Source: DATBLE01 sp963719325 (GTDB taxonomy: Bacteria > Actinomycetota > Thermoleophilia > Gaiellales > Gaiellaceae). Taken from it: DNA of 64,000 bases. The position numbers and the translations under genes are program-made. How positions within the stretch are numbered: position 1 is the stretch's first letter; each line of letters begins with the position of its first letter. This document shows positions 56,501-64,000 of this stretch, one piece after another. Below the pieces are notes generated by a model. The model searched no databases. It saw nothing but the letters and a program-made list of their open reading frames with translations, and was not told where the DNA came from. The stretch lies in the NCBI GenBank assembly GCA_963719325.1, contig CAVRBW010000018.1, forward strand, positions 12,450 through 76,449, read 5' to 3'.

Positions 56501-57099
56501 GCGATCGCGGCGATGCGATCGAGAGCGTCGGCTCCCGGCGCTGCGCCTTCCCGGAGGACGCGGGGCTCTGGAGAAGTGAGGTCGATCACCGTCGAGGCGA
56601 CGCCGGGCAGCTCGCCTCCGTCGACCTCGGCAGCGCAGCCGTGCCGAACCTCGGGTGGGACGTCGTCGAGCCGCCGGGGATCCGGGCCCCCGTGGAGGTT
56701 CGCGCTCGTCGCGGCCACTGCGCCCACCTGCTCGATCACGTCCCGAGCCGCTCCGTCGAGCACCGGCACGCGGACGCCGATCGCATCGAGGCGCGGCCCG
56801 TTCAGCCAACGAAACCGGCGCCCGGGGTTCGGCAGGATCAACGTGTACGGGCCGGGAAGCAGTGCCCGCGCATAGACGCCGGCGCGGCCTCGGAGCTCGG
56901 GGACGCACTCGAAGAGCAGGTCGAGATCGCTGCAGAGGAGCGCCGTCGGGACGGCCTGAGGTCGCCCCTTCAGGCGGTAGACGCGAGCCACAGGGACCTC
57001 GCGATACGGCGTCGCACACAGCCCGTAGACCGTGTCGGTCGGCAGGATCACGGGCTGCCCGGACCGGAGTGCGACTACGGCTTCGTCGACCGTTCCCAC
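56497..57099 (-). CDS. L-threonylcarbamoyladenylate synthase (Sua5/YciO/YrdC family)
   Basis: First step of t6A modification of ANN-decoding tRNAs. 200 residues. VDEAVVALRSGQPVILPTDT then VYGLCATPY is the family start, YRLKGRPQAVPTALL the KxR-type loop (K-G-R-P), LPGPYTLILP and ATSANLHGGPDP the ATP/threonine pocket, and STVIDLTSPEPRVLREGAA the C-terminal part. Start GTG 57099; the first 25 bases overlap the end of prmC. Known order prfA-prmC-tsaC. Confidence 0.93.
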   Translation of the reverse strand: MGTVDEAVVALRSGQPVILPTDTVYGLCATPYREVPVARVYRLKGRPQAVPTALLCSDLDLLFECVPELRGRAGVYARALLPGPYTLILPNPGRRFRWLNGPRLDAIGVRVPVLDGAARDVIEQVGAVAATSANLHGGPDPRRLDDVPPEVRHGCAAEVDGGELPGVASTVIDLTSPEPRVLREGAAPGADALDRIAAIA

Positions 57100-57914
57100 T
57101 GCCCCTCCACGACGCGATCTCGACCGGCGAGGTCGGGGCCGGCCTGCACGCGGGCGTACCCCAGCTCCCGGAGCAGCGACGCCACCGAGGCGCCGTGCCC
57201 GTCCGCGACCTCGAGCACGAGCCACCCGCCGGCACGGAGCACGTCGCGCGCGGCGCGCGCGATCAGCCCCGTGTGCTCCTCGCCGACCGTGGCAGTCCGT
57301 GGCTCCCAGTCGCGGACCTCCGGCTCGAGCCGCTCGATCTCCTCCACGCCCACGTACGGGGGATTCGAGACCACGAGGTCGTACGTGCCGTCCAGCCCGT
57401 CCCGCAGGTCACGAAGCTCGAAGGCGATCGCGAGGCCGGTCGCGGCGGCGTTCTCTCGCGCCAGCTCGAGCGCATCTTCGGACACGTCGATCGCGGTCAC
57501 TCTGGCCCCGGGATGCTCGTCGGCGATCGCGAGCGCGATCGCGCCCGAGCCGGTGCCGATGTCGAGAACGTCCGGCGCCTCGAAGCCCTGAACGAGCTCC
57601 AGACAACGGCCGGCGACAACCTCCGTCTCGGGCCGCGGCACGAGCGCTCGCCGGTCGACCTTCAGCGTCAGGCGCCGGAACCCCCATTCCCCGAGAACGT
57701 AGGCAAGCGGCTCGCGGCCGCCGCGGCGATCGAGCAGCTGCCGGCTCGCCGCCAGCTCCTCGTCCGAGAGCGTTCTCCCACGGTCGAGGTAGAGGTCGAG
57801 CCGGGTGAGCCCGAGCGCCTTGGCGACAAGCAGCTCCGCGTCGAGACGTGCGGTATCGACACCCGCTCGGCGCAAGCGCTCCTCGCCCTCGTCGAGGACC
57901 TCGTCGAGGGTCAC
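57075..57914 (-). CDS. prmC: release factor glutamine methyltransferase
   Basis: Methylates the Gln of the GGQ motif in RF1 and RF2. 279 residues from GTG 57914. N-terminal helical domain (LDEVLDEGEERLRRAGVDTA), SAM-binding VLDIGTGSGAIALAIADEHP and catalytic VVSNPPYVG. A longer open frame to 58067 runs through repeat DNA and is rejected. Its targets prfA (upstream) and prfB lie in the same window. Confidence 0.95.
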   Translation of the reverse strand: MTLDEVLDEGEERLRRAGVDTARLDAELLVAKALGLTRLDLYLDRGRTLSDEELAASRQLLDRRGGREPLAYVLGEWGFRRLTLKVDRRALVPRPETEVVAGRCLELVQGFEAPDVLDIGTGSGAIALAIADEHPGARVTAIDVSEDALELARENAAATGLAIAFELRDLRDGLDGTYDLVVSNPPYVGVEEIERLEPEVRDWEPRTATVGEEHTGLIARAARDVLRAGGWLVLEVADGHGASVASLLRELGYARVQAGPDLAGRDRVVEGQWERSTKP

Positions 57915-57921
57915 ACTGTCG

Positions 57922-57952
57922 GAGCTCCCGACGCAATGAGCAGTTGTGCCCC
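57922..57952 (-). repeat. leader repeat, copy 2 (upstream of prmC)
   Basis: Same 31-nt leader as at 22974-23004, 27 of 31 bases identical, including CACAACTGCTCATTGCG and the GGAGCTC ribosome-binding site, 8 bases before the prmC start. Confidence 0.6.
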
Positions 57953-57976
57953 CGGGCCGCGCTGGACGGCGCGAGG

Positions 57977-58040
57977 CCCCGCTCCGGCGACGGCCAAGCC
58001 GCCGCCTGCGCTCCTTGGCCGGCTCCGTCGAGCCTGCGCC
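57977..58040 (-). repeat. intercistronic hairpin repeat, copy 2 (prfA/prmC)
   Basis: Matches 50421-50484: CCCCGCTCCGGCG, a hairpin with arms around CGGC-CAA-GCCG, then GCTCCGTCGAGCCTGCGC. A further small hairpin (CCATAGC/GCTATGG, 58064-58082) lies beside it. The 225-base gap 57915-58139 between prfA and prmC is thus mostly repeat. Confidence 0.75.
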
Positions 58041-58139
58041 GGCTGCTTCGTCCTCAGTCGCGCCCATAGCGTCCAGCTATGGCCGCTCCCTGCGTCCTTG
58101 CATCGCACTCGCCCATTGCACCCCGGGAACGAATACCCA

Positions 58140-59186
58140 TTACGTCGGAACCTCCAGCGCCCGGCGGCGATCCTCCGCCGTCAGCGCGTCCGTGAACTCG
58201 TTCAGCTCGCCCTCGAGCACGCGGTCGAGCTGGTGCACGGTCAGCTTCACCCGATGGTCGGTCAAGCGGTTCTCGGGAAAGTTGTAGGTCCGGATCTTCT
58301 CGGCGCGCTCGCCGCCGCCGATCTGCAATCGGCGAGTCGCGGCCAGCTCCTGCTGCTGCTTGGCGCGCTCGAGCTCGAAGAGGCGGGCGCGCAGGACGCG
58401 CAGCGCCTTCTGCCGGTTCTGCAGCTGCGACTTCTCGTCTTGCATCGCGACGACCAGTCCCGTCGGGAGGTGCGTGATGCGCACCGCCGAGTCCGTCGTG
58501 TTCACGCTCTGCCCTCCGGGGCCGGTCGAGCGGTAGACGTCGATCTTCAGCTCGTTCGGGTCGAGCTCGACCTCCACCTCCTCCGCCTCCGGCATCACCG
58601 CGACCGTCGCCGTCGACGTGTGGATGCGCCCCTGCGACTCGGTCTCGGGCACGCGCTGGACCCGGTGCGTGCCGCCCTCGTACTTGAAGACCGAGTACGC
58701 ACCGTCGCCCTTGACCGCGAAGACCAGCTCCTTGAAGCCGCCGCCGTCGTTCGGGCTCTGGGAGAGCTGCTCCCACTTGTAGCCGCGACGTTCGGCGTAT
58801 CGCGTCAGCATCCGGAAGACGTCGCCGGCCCACAGCGCTGCCTCGTCGCCTCCGACGCCCTGCCGGATCTCGACGATCACGTCCTTCCGATCGGCGGGAT
58901 CGGTCTCGACGAGCGCGAGCTGGAGCTCGTCCTCGACCTCCCGCACGCGCTGCTCCAGCTCCGGGACGAGCTCGCGCAGGTCGCCGTCGTCACGCGCGTC
59001 GGCGAGGTCGGCGCTCGCCGCCCGCCATTCCTGAGCCAGCTTGTAAGGCTCCTCGAGCTCCTTCAGCCGGCGACCGACCTCCGCCGCCTCGCGGTGGTCG
59101 TTGTACACCGCGGGATCGGACATGCGGTCCCGGGTGTCGCGGTACGAGCGTTCGAGCTCTTCGACAAGCTGGTCGATCTGCGTCAC
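58140..59186 (-). CDS. prfA: peptide chain release factor 1
   Basis: RF1, recognises UAA and UAG. 348 residues. PxT-type recognition tripeptide in VPETESQGRIHTSTATVAV, catalytic GGQ in GPGGQSVNTTDSAVRITHLP, KSQLQNRQKALRVLRARL and the C-terminal NFPENRLTDHRVKLTVHQLD. Start ATG 59186. No frameshift, as expected. First of the prfA-prmC-Sua5 run. Confidence 0.97.
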   Translation of the reverse strand: MTQIDQLVEELERSYRDTRDRMSDPAVYNDHREAAEVGRRLKELEEPYKLAQEWRAASADLADARDDGDLRELVPELEQRVREVEDELQLALVETDPADRKDVIVEIRQGVGGDEAALWAGDVFRMLTRYAERRGYKWEQLSQSPNDGGGFKELVFAVKGDGAYSVFKYEGGTHRVQRVPETESQGRIHTSTATVAVMPEAEEVEVELDPNELKIDVYRSTGPGGQSVNTTDSAVRITHLPTGLVVAMQDEKSQLQNRQKALRVLRARLFELERAKQQQELAATRRLQIGGGERAEKIRTYNFPENRLTDHRVKLTVHQLDRVLEGELNEFTDALTAEDRRRALEVPT

Positions 59187-59253
59187 GTCTACAGGGTAGA
59201 CGGAGGCGGGTCGAGACCCGCCTCCGTCTACCAGGGGCCGGCGAAGGCGGCTC

Positions 59254-60654
59254 CTACATCAGCCCTTGCGCCTTCCACTTGGCGAAGATCGTCCTGAACT
59301 GCCCCTGCATCGATCGGGCCGCGTCCTCCGGCTTCATCTTGCCCTGCGCGACCTGGGCGAACATCTGCGGGATCAGGAACTGGTTGAAGATGTCGCCGAT
59401 CGCCGCGTTGGCGTACCCGGGGTAGCCCACGTTCGTCGTGTACTTCTTGGCGATCGTGGTGAGGATCGTGTACTTGCCCCGCGGCTTGTGCGTGTCGGCA
59501 GCCGCGAGCTTGTTCATCGCCGGGAACCCACCCTTGACCGCATTCGTCCAGCCCGGGAAGTTGTAGAACTTCGACTGGATGAAGTGGTCCCGGTAGCCCA
59601 GCTGCTGGTCGACTAGATACTGCTTGGCCGCCTCCTTGTTCTGGGCGAACTTCCAGATGAAGAAGACGCCCATGACGTGCTCGTTGCCGAGCGCACGCAC
59701 CGAGCCTCGCGGGATCGGGGCAAGCCACGTGTCGTCCGAGAGCGCGGTGTTCCCGGAGTCCTCGGCCGAACGGGCGATCGAGATCGCGTTCACCGCCAGC
59801 GACAGCCGGCCGGCAATGAAGGCCTGGTTGTTCGACGCGGCCGTCCAGGCGAAGACCTCATCCGACTCGCCGTTCTGGTAGATCTCCTTCATCACCTTGA
59901 GGGCGTCGATCGTGCCCTTGCTGTTGATCGACGGGTTCCCGTTCTTGTCTTGGAGCGACGCTCCGTAGCAATACAGGAGCGACATCAGGAACATGTTCGA
60001 GTCGAGCTCGTTCGACATGCCGAGGCCGACCGGGTGGCCCGCCTTCTTCAGGGTGGCTGCGGCCTTACGGACGTTGTCCCACGTGTTCGGCGCCACTCCG
60101 GCGTTGAACCACATGCTCTTCCGGTACTGGATCGGGTCGGGGACGTAGTTGTCGGCGAACCCGAAGTAGCGCTTCGTCTTCGGGTTGTACGTCGACTTGT
60201 TGGCGACGTCCGTCATCTTCCCGAGCTTCTTGGTCACCTCCTGGACGATGTCGTTCAGAGGGAGCGTCTGCTTCTCGAGCGCCGACGGCGGGAAGAGGAA
60301 CTGGAACAGGTCATGGCCCTTCTGTGCCGATACCTCCGACGCGGCAGCGCTCGGCAACAGGGCGTTGTTGATGTGGTCGATCTTCACCTGGACGTCGTTC
60401 TTCTCGCCCCACTGCTTGATGTAGGTGTTGTCCAGCCACTTGTCGTAGTCGGGGACGAAGTGCGCCCACTGCATGATCGAGAGGTCGCCCTTCAGCTGCT
60501 TGTTCTTGAACTTGAGCGGCCCCGCAAACGCGTGGGAGCTCTCGGCCAGGCCGCCGAACATGCTGACCGCGAACGCCCCTGCGGCACCTCTCTTGACCAG
60601 GTCTCGCCTGGTCAGGCCGGAGCCTCTGGGCTCGACCTCGTTCTCCTCCGCCAT
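59254..60654 (-). CDS. sugar ABC transporter substrate-binding protein, Tat-exported
   Basis: Family 1 extracellular solute-binding protein, 466 residues. N-terminal Tat signal (TRRDLVKRGAAGAFAVSMFG), so export in folded form is likely. Mature protein has SIMQWAHFVPDYDKWLDNTY, FQFLFPPSALEKQTLPLND and SKGTIDALKVMKEIYQNGES as binding-lobe blocks. ATG 60654 with AGGAGG upstream. Last gene of a permease-permease-SBP operon; sugar unknown. Confidence 0.92.
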   Translation of the reverse strand: MAEENEVEPRGSGLTRRDLVKRGAAGAFAVSMFGGLAESSHAFAGPLKFKNKQLKGDLSIMQWAHFVPDYDKWLDNTYIKQWGEKNDVQVKIDHINNALLPSAAASEVSAQKGHDLFQFLFPPSALEKQTLPLNDIVQEVTKKLGKMTDVANKSTYNPKTKRYFGFADNYVPDPIQYRKSMWFNAGVAPNTWDNVRKAAATLKKAGHPVGLGMSNELDSNMFLMSLLYCYGASLQDKNGNPSINSKGTIDALKVMKEIYQNGESDEVFAWTAASNNQAFIAGRLSLAVNAISIARSAEDSGNTALSDDTWLAPIPRGSVRALGNEHVMGVFFIWKFAQNKEAAKQYLVDQQLGYRDHFIQSKFYNFPGWTNAVKGGFPAMNKLAAADTHKPRGKYTILTTIAKKYTTNVGYPGYANAAIGDIFNQFLIPQMFAQVAQGKMKPEDAARSMQGQFRTIFAKWKAQGLM

Positions 60655-60680
60655 CTTCGTTGCCTCCTTTCGTGGGTTGC

Positions 60681-61556
60681 TCAGCGGAAGGCACCACCTG
60701 TGAAGCCCTTGATGAAGCGGTCGAGGAAGGAGTTGTAGAGCAGCGCGAGTGGGATGCTCGGGATCAGCACCGCCGCCATCAGCGACTGCCAGAAGAAGAC
60801 GTCGCCCCGGATGAGCTCGTTCGGGACGCCCGCGGACAGGGTGCGCTCGGACGTCGAGGACGTGAACGTGAACGCGTAGATGAACTCGTTCGCGCAGAGC
60901 GAGAACGCGAAGATCACGACCGTGAGGATTCCCGGCAGCGAGACCGGGAAGACGATCCGCCACAACGCGCGAAGCCGCGAGCACCCGTCGACGAGCGCAG
61001 CGTCCTCGAGCTCCTGCGGGATCGTCTTGAAGAAGCCCATCAGCAGCCAGGTCGCGAACGGCACCGTGAACGACGGGTAGACGAGGATCATCGCCCAGAG
61101 GGTGTCCCGCAGCCCAAGCTCGGCGACGAGCCGCGAAAGCGGCAGGAAGAGGAGCGTCGGCGGGACGAGGTAGACGAGGAAGATGCCGACGCCGGCGCTT
61201 TGACCCCAACCGCCCGAGAGCCGCGCGAGCGCGTAGCCGGCCGGTAGCGACACGGCGAGGGTGATCGCGACGACCGCGACGCCGATGATGACGGTGTTCC
61301 CGAGCCAGGTCGGGTACGACGTGTGCTTGAACAGGAACGAGACGTGGTGAAACGTCATGTAGTTCCAGAAGTCCCAGTGCGCGTGCCCGTTGTTGTCGTT
61401 GTAGGTGTAGGGGACGTTCTTCGCGTTGTAGAGGTCGAGGTCGCGTTTGAACATCGTCGTCAGCATCCAGTAGAAGGGAAACGCGAGCACGATCGCGAAC
61501 GGGCCGACTACCACCCAGGTGCCGGTCCTGCGCCAGATCGCCCGCAGTACGTCCAT
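60681..61556 (-). CDS. carbohydrate ABC transporter permease, MalG-like
   Basis: 291 residues, six helices. VVVGPFAIVLAFPFYWMLTT start; the EAA loop is QELEDAALVDGCSRLRALWR, with VPFATWLLMGFFKTIP just before and the C-terminal FLDRFIKGFTGGAF typical of MalG/UgpE. ATG overlaps the previous stop by one base. 26 bases ahead of the binding protein gene. Confidence 0.94.
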   Translation of the reverse strand: MDVLRAIWRRTGTWVVVGPFAIVLAFPFYWMLTTMFKRDLDLYNAKNVPYTYNDNNGHAHWDFWNYMTFHHVSFLFKHTSYPTWLGNTVIIGVAVVAITLAVSLPAGYALARLSGGWGQSAGVGIFLVYLVPPTLLFLPLSRLVAELGLRDTLWAMILVYPSFTVPFATWLLMGFFKTIPQELEDAALVDGCSRLRALWRIVFPVSLPGILTVVIFAFSLCANEFIYAFTFTSSTSERTLSAGVPNELIRGDVFFWQSLMAAVLIPSIPLALLYNSFLDRFIKGFTGGAFR

Positions 61557-62524
61557 CAGGCGACCTGCGCCCGCTTCGCGAAGAAGAGCATCAGGACCGT
61601 GACCGCGGCGAGCAGCGGGAAGAGGAAGAGCGAGATCGCCGCTCCCTCGCCGAGCGATCCGGACTCGATCCCGATCTGGTAAGCCCAGGTGGTCAGCACC
61701 TGGGTCGAGTTGAACGGGCCGCCATGGGTGAGGACGAACACGACTGCGAAGTCGGCGGCGGTGAAGACGATTCCGAACAGGACGGCGACGAGCGCGATCG
61801 GCAGCTGCAGCGGCAGCGTCACGTAGAAGAGCTTCCTGATCCCGGTGGCGCCGTCGATCTTGGCAGCATCCTCGACCTCGGTCGGGATCGAGGCAAGACC
61901 GGCGATGAAGATCACGACCGCGAAGGGCATGACCCGCCACGCGTGCACGACGATGATCGCGAACATCGCGAGCTTGTCGTTGCCGAGCCATTGCGGCGGA
62001 TTGTTCGGCCCACAGCCGTTGATGCCAAATGCGCCGCAGACGACCCCGAGCAGGTGCATCTGCTTCAGCGTCCAGTTCACGATGCTGAACAGCGAGTCGA
62101 AGATCCACAGCCAGCCGATCGTCACGAGCGACACGGGAGCCGCCCACGGCAGCATCACCAGCAGCCGCACGAACCACTTCCCTCGGAAGTTGCGGACGAG
62201 GACGTGCGAGAGGATCGCAGCGCCGACGACGACGATCACCTGCGCCGAAAACGTGATGATCAGCGTGTTCTCGAGCGCGTTTCGGAAGTTCTGGTCGTGC
62301 CAGGCGGCGGTGAAGTTGTCGAAGCCGACGAACTTCCCGCTCAGCGAGCCGCCGATCGCATTCGTCAGGCTCAGGTAGATCGCCCACCCCAGCGGGACCC
62401 CCACCACGACGACGACGAAGATGATCGCGGGGGCAATCAGAACCGGCCCGAGGACTCGCCGCTCCTCGAGCAGATGGCGCCACCGTCGGCGCCCGACCGC
62501 AACACCCCCTGTTGCGACAGCCAC
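61556..62524 (-). CDS. carbohydrate ABC transporter permease, MalF-like
   Basis: 322 residues, six helices. GPVLIAPAIIFVVVVVGVPL, then WAIYLSLTN; EAA loop PTEVEDAAKIDGATGIRKLF; SLFLFPLLAAVTVLMLFF at the end. A loop with two Cys (GVVCGAFGINGCGPNN) between helices is an unusual insertion. GTG at 62524 is preferred to a TTG at 62563. Divergent from the ATPase gene. Confidence 0.92.
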   Translation of the reverse strand: MAVATGGVAVGRRRWRHLLEERRVLGPVLIAPAIIFVVVVVGVPLGWAIYLSLTNAIGGSLSGKFVGFDNFTAAWHDQNFRNALENTLIITFSAQVIVVVGAAILSHVLVRNFRGKWFVRLLVMLPWAAPVSLVTIGWLWIFDSLFSIVNWTLKQMHLLGVVCGAFGINGCGPNNPPQWLGNDKLAMFAIIVVHAWRVMPFAVVIFIAGLASIPTEVEDAAKIDGATGIRKLFYVTLPLQLPIALVAVLFGIVFTAADFAVVFVLTHGGPFNSTQVLTTWAYQIGIESGSLGEGAAISLFLFPLLAAVTVLMLFFAKRAQVA

Positions 62525-62619
62525 GGCCCGGGGATCGTACGAGTGAAGGAGCGGTGAACGCAAGGTTTCGCTCCGGACGCGCCGCGTCTCGTTTAGATTC
62601 CCGCTCCGAAGGGGGCGGT

Positions 62620-63810
62620 GTGGCCGAGATCAAGCTCGACAGCCTGACGAAGGTCTACGGGGATGGGACGAAGGCCGTCTCAGAGCTGGACCTGGAGATC
62701 GAAGACGGCGAGTTCGTGGTCTTCGTCGGCCCATCGGGCTGCGGGAAGACGACCGCCTTGCGAATGATCGCCGGGCTGGAGCCGATCACCGGCGGCACGG
62801 TCCAGATTGGTGACGAGGTCGTGAACGCACTGCCGCCCAAGGACCGCGACGTCGCGATGGTCTTCCAGAACTACGCGCTCTACCCGCACATGAGCGCCTA
62901 CGACAACATGGCCTTCGCGCTGAAGATGCGGGGCGTGGCGCGAACCGAGATCGACGCCCGCGTTCGCGGCGCGGCGCGTGTGCTCGGACTCTCGGAGGTG
63001 CTGAAGAAGAAGCCGCGGACGCTCTCGGGCGGGCAGCGCCAGCGGGTGGCGATGGGCCGGGCGATCGTCCGCGAGCCGCAGGCGTTCCTCATGGACGAGC
63101 CGCTCTCGAACCTCGACGCAAAGCTCCGCGTCGAGATGCGGGCCGAGATCTCACGGATCCAGCGCGATCTCCGGGTCACGACGATCTACGTCACCCACGA
63201 CCAGGTCGAGGCGATGACGATGGGCGATCGCGTCGCGGTCATGCGCGGAGGGCATCTCCAGCAGGTCGCCTCACCGCAGGAGCTGTACGACCGGCCCGCG
63301 AACCTGTTCGTCGCCGAGTTCATCGGCTCGCCGGCGATGAACCTCGTCCGCGCGAGCCTCCTCCGCGAAGGGAGCGGCGTGCACGTTCGGTTTGCAGGCG
63401 GTGGGCTCGGGGTGCCGGAGGCGACCTACGCGGCCCGACCCGGCCTGACGTCCTACGAGGGTCGGGAGGTGGTGGTCGGGATCCGCCCCGAGGACATCGA
63501 GGACGCGCTGTTCGCCCGGAACGGCGGGGATGCCCTTCCGATCGAGGTCGACATCCGCGAGGACATGGGTTCCGAGGTCTTCGTCCACTTCTCGGTCCAG
63601 GCGGAGCCGGTCGAGACTCGGGAGGTGCTGGAGGCGATGGAGGAGGAAGACGTGGCGGGCGCCGTCCGCGAGCGCATGCGCCGAGGCGTGCCCTTCGTCG
63701 CCAGGCTGGAGCGCGGGACTCGGGCACGGGAAGGCGAACGGCTCGACCTCGTCGTGGATACGTCGCGCCTGCACTTCTTCGACCCGGAGACGGGCGCCGG
63801 CATCTACTGA
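62620..63810 (+). CDS. sugar ABC transporter ATPase, UgpC/MsmK-like
   Basis: 396 residues. Walker A GPSGCGKT at 37-44, Q-loop MVFQNYALYPHMSAYDNMA, signature LSGGQRQRVAMGRA, Walker B AFLMDEPLSNLDAKLR, switch VTHDQVEAM, then a TOBE-type C-terminal domain (EVVVGIRPEDIEDALFA, LHFFDPETGAGIY). Start GTG 62620; upstream open frame is not coding-like. It faces away from the permease operon, sharing the 95-base gap as control region. Confidence 0.95.
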   Translation: MAEIKLDSLTKVYGDGTKAVSELDLEIEDGEFVVFVGPSGCGKTTALRMIAGLEPITGGTVQIGDEVVNALPPKDRDVAMVFQNYALYPHMSAYDNMAFALKMRGVARTEIDARVRGAARVLGLSEVLKKKPRTLSGGQRQRVAMGRAIVREPQAFLMDEPLSNLDAKLRVEMRAEISRIQRDLRVTTIYVTHDQVEAMTMGDRVAVMRGGHLQQVASPQELYDRPANLFVAEFIGSPAMNLVRASLLREGSGVHVRFAGGGLGVPEATYAARPGLTSYEGREVVVGIRPEDIEDALFARNGGDALPIEVDIREDMGSEVFVHFSVQAEPVETREVLEAMEEEDVAGAVRERMRRGVPFVARLERGTRAREGERLDLVVDTSRLHFFDPETGAGIY

Positions 63811-63814
63811 GAAT

Positions 63815-63841
63815 CGCGGGGGAACCCGTGGTTCCCCCGCG
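63815..63841. repeat. GGGGGAAC palindrome, copy F
   Basis: Perfect stem of 12 bp (CGCGGGGGAACC with its complement) around CGT, 4 bases past the ATPase stop: a terminator candidate. Confidence 0.85.
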
Positions 63842-64000
63842 GACCCCCTCCTTCTTCGCAGCGAGTCTCCAACCTTCCCGGGCCCCCCGCCGGGCAAGAC
63901 TTGCCGCAGTGTCGCCGGGCGAAGCCCGCCGACACGCGTTAGAACCGTGGGCCCGGCTCCGGCCGCAAAGGCCAGCTACTCCTCAGCCTTCGAGACGCGC
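63830..64000 (-). repeat. 160-170-nt dispersed element, copy 2 (runs to window edge)
   Basis: Second copy of the element at 30705-30862: GGTTCCCCCGCGGACCCCC, CTCCTTCTTC, a hairpin with arms GTGTCG-C-CGGGC / GCCCG-C-CGACAC, GTGGGCCCGGCTCCGGCCG and CAGCCTTCGAGACGC. It follows the ATPase gene, not a metH-like gene, so it is a dispersed element rather than a gene-specific riboswitch. Whether it ends here is unknown. Confidence 0.6.

Noticed and set aside
56655..59297. 880-residue plus-strand frame
   Set aside because: It spans antisense of three well-supported genes (Sua5 family, prmC, prfA).

Overview
This 64 kb window is chromosomal, very GC-rich, tightly packed DNA with strong G/C bias at third codon positions. 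Gene content (LytR-CpsA-Psr protein with LytR_C region, CGNR zinc-finger protein, class III cyclase-AAA-TPR regulator, oligopeptide ABC systems, no outer-membrane genes) points to a deep-branching actinobacterium, plausibly Thermoleophilia/Gaiellales. That placement is inference; no rRNA or tRNA gene was recognised in the window.

Layout. 1-7.4 kb: AraC regulator (cut by the left edge), tiny membrane protein, aminoglycoside-type kinase, a doubly frameshifted RNB ribonuclease, ftsX, ftsE, a 167-nt hairpin, prfB with a programmed +1 frameshift (CTT TGA C), GNAT. 7.4-16.4 kb: large cyclase/AAA/TPR regulator, secA (frameshifted), two proteins of unknown function, hpf, comF. 16.4-22.2 kb: sugar nucleotidyltransferase, mtnA, PAS-GGDEF cyclase, ahcY with a MerR regulator, phosphatase, cupin. 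22.2-30.7 kb: second nucleotidyltransferase, UDP-glucose dehydrogenase-type enzyme, LCP ligase (frameshifted), secreted protein, metH. 30.8-52.7 kb: the ATP synthase genes, split in two: atpZ-I-B-E-F-H-A-G at 47.5-52.7 kb and atpD-C at 30.9-32.8 kb, same strand and order, with 14.7 kb of unrelated genes between them (zinc-finger/TM protein, dppABCDF-like transporter, kelch protein, MoxR-DUF58-VWA-VWA operon, lipoprotein, CGNR protein, lone DppB-like permease). 52.9-59.2 kb: WecA/MraY-type transferase, upp, glyA, GNAT, Sua5/TsaC, prmC, prfA. 59.2-64 kb: sugar ABC transporter with divergent ATPase.

Two blocks (comF-hpf-secA-prfB-ftsE-ftsX and prfA-prmC-tsaC-glyA-upp-atp) match gene order long known from Bacillus, so most of the window is old gram-positive backbone. 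Against that, the break between atpG and atpD stands out as derived.

Genes that work together: mtnA, ahcY and metH serve the methyl cycle and methionine salvage; the two nucleotidyltransferases, cupin, dehydrogenase, LCP protein and WecA-type transferase fit envelope polysaccharide assembly; prfA, prfB, prmC, Sua5 and hpf serve translation.

Two layers of unusual structure overlie this. First, several families of dispersed palindromic repeats sit between genes (stem GGGGGAAC/GTTCCCCC, six copies; two 105-nt copies; two copies of a 160-170-nt element; an intercistronic hairpin pair; a shared leader upstream of two unrelated genes; one hairpin inside the ribonuclease gene). Second, four single-base frameshifts, each one base too many in or beside a short run, break otherwise intact genes (RNB ribonuclease twice, secA, LCP); these look more like consensus errors than decay.
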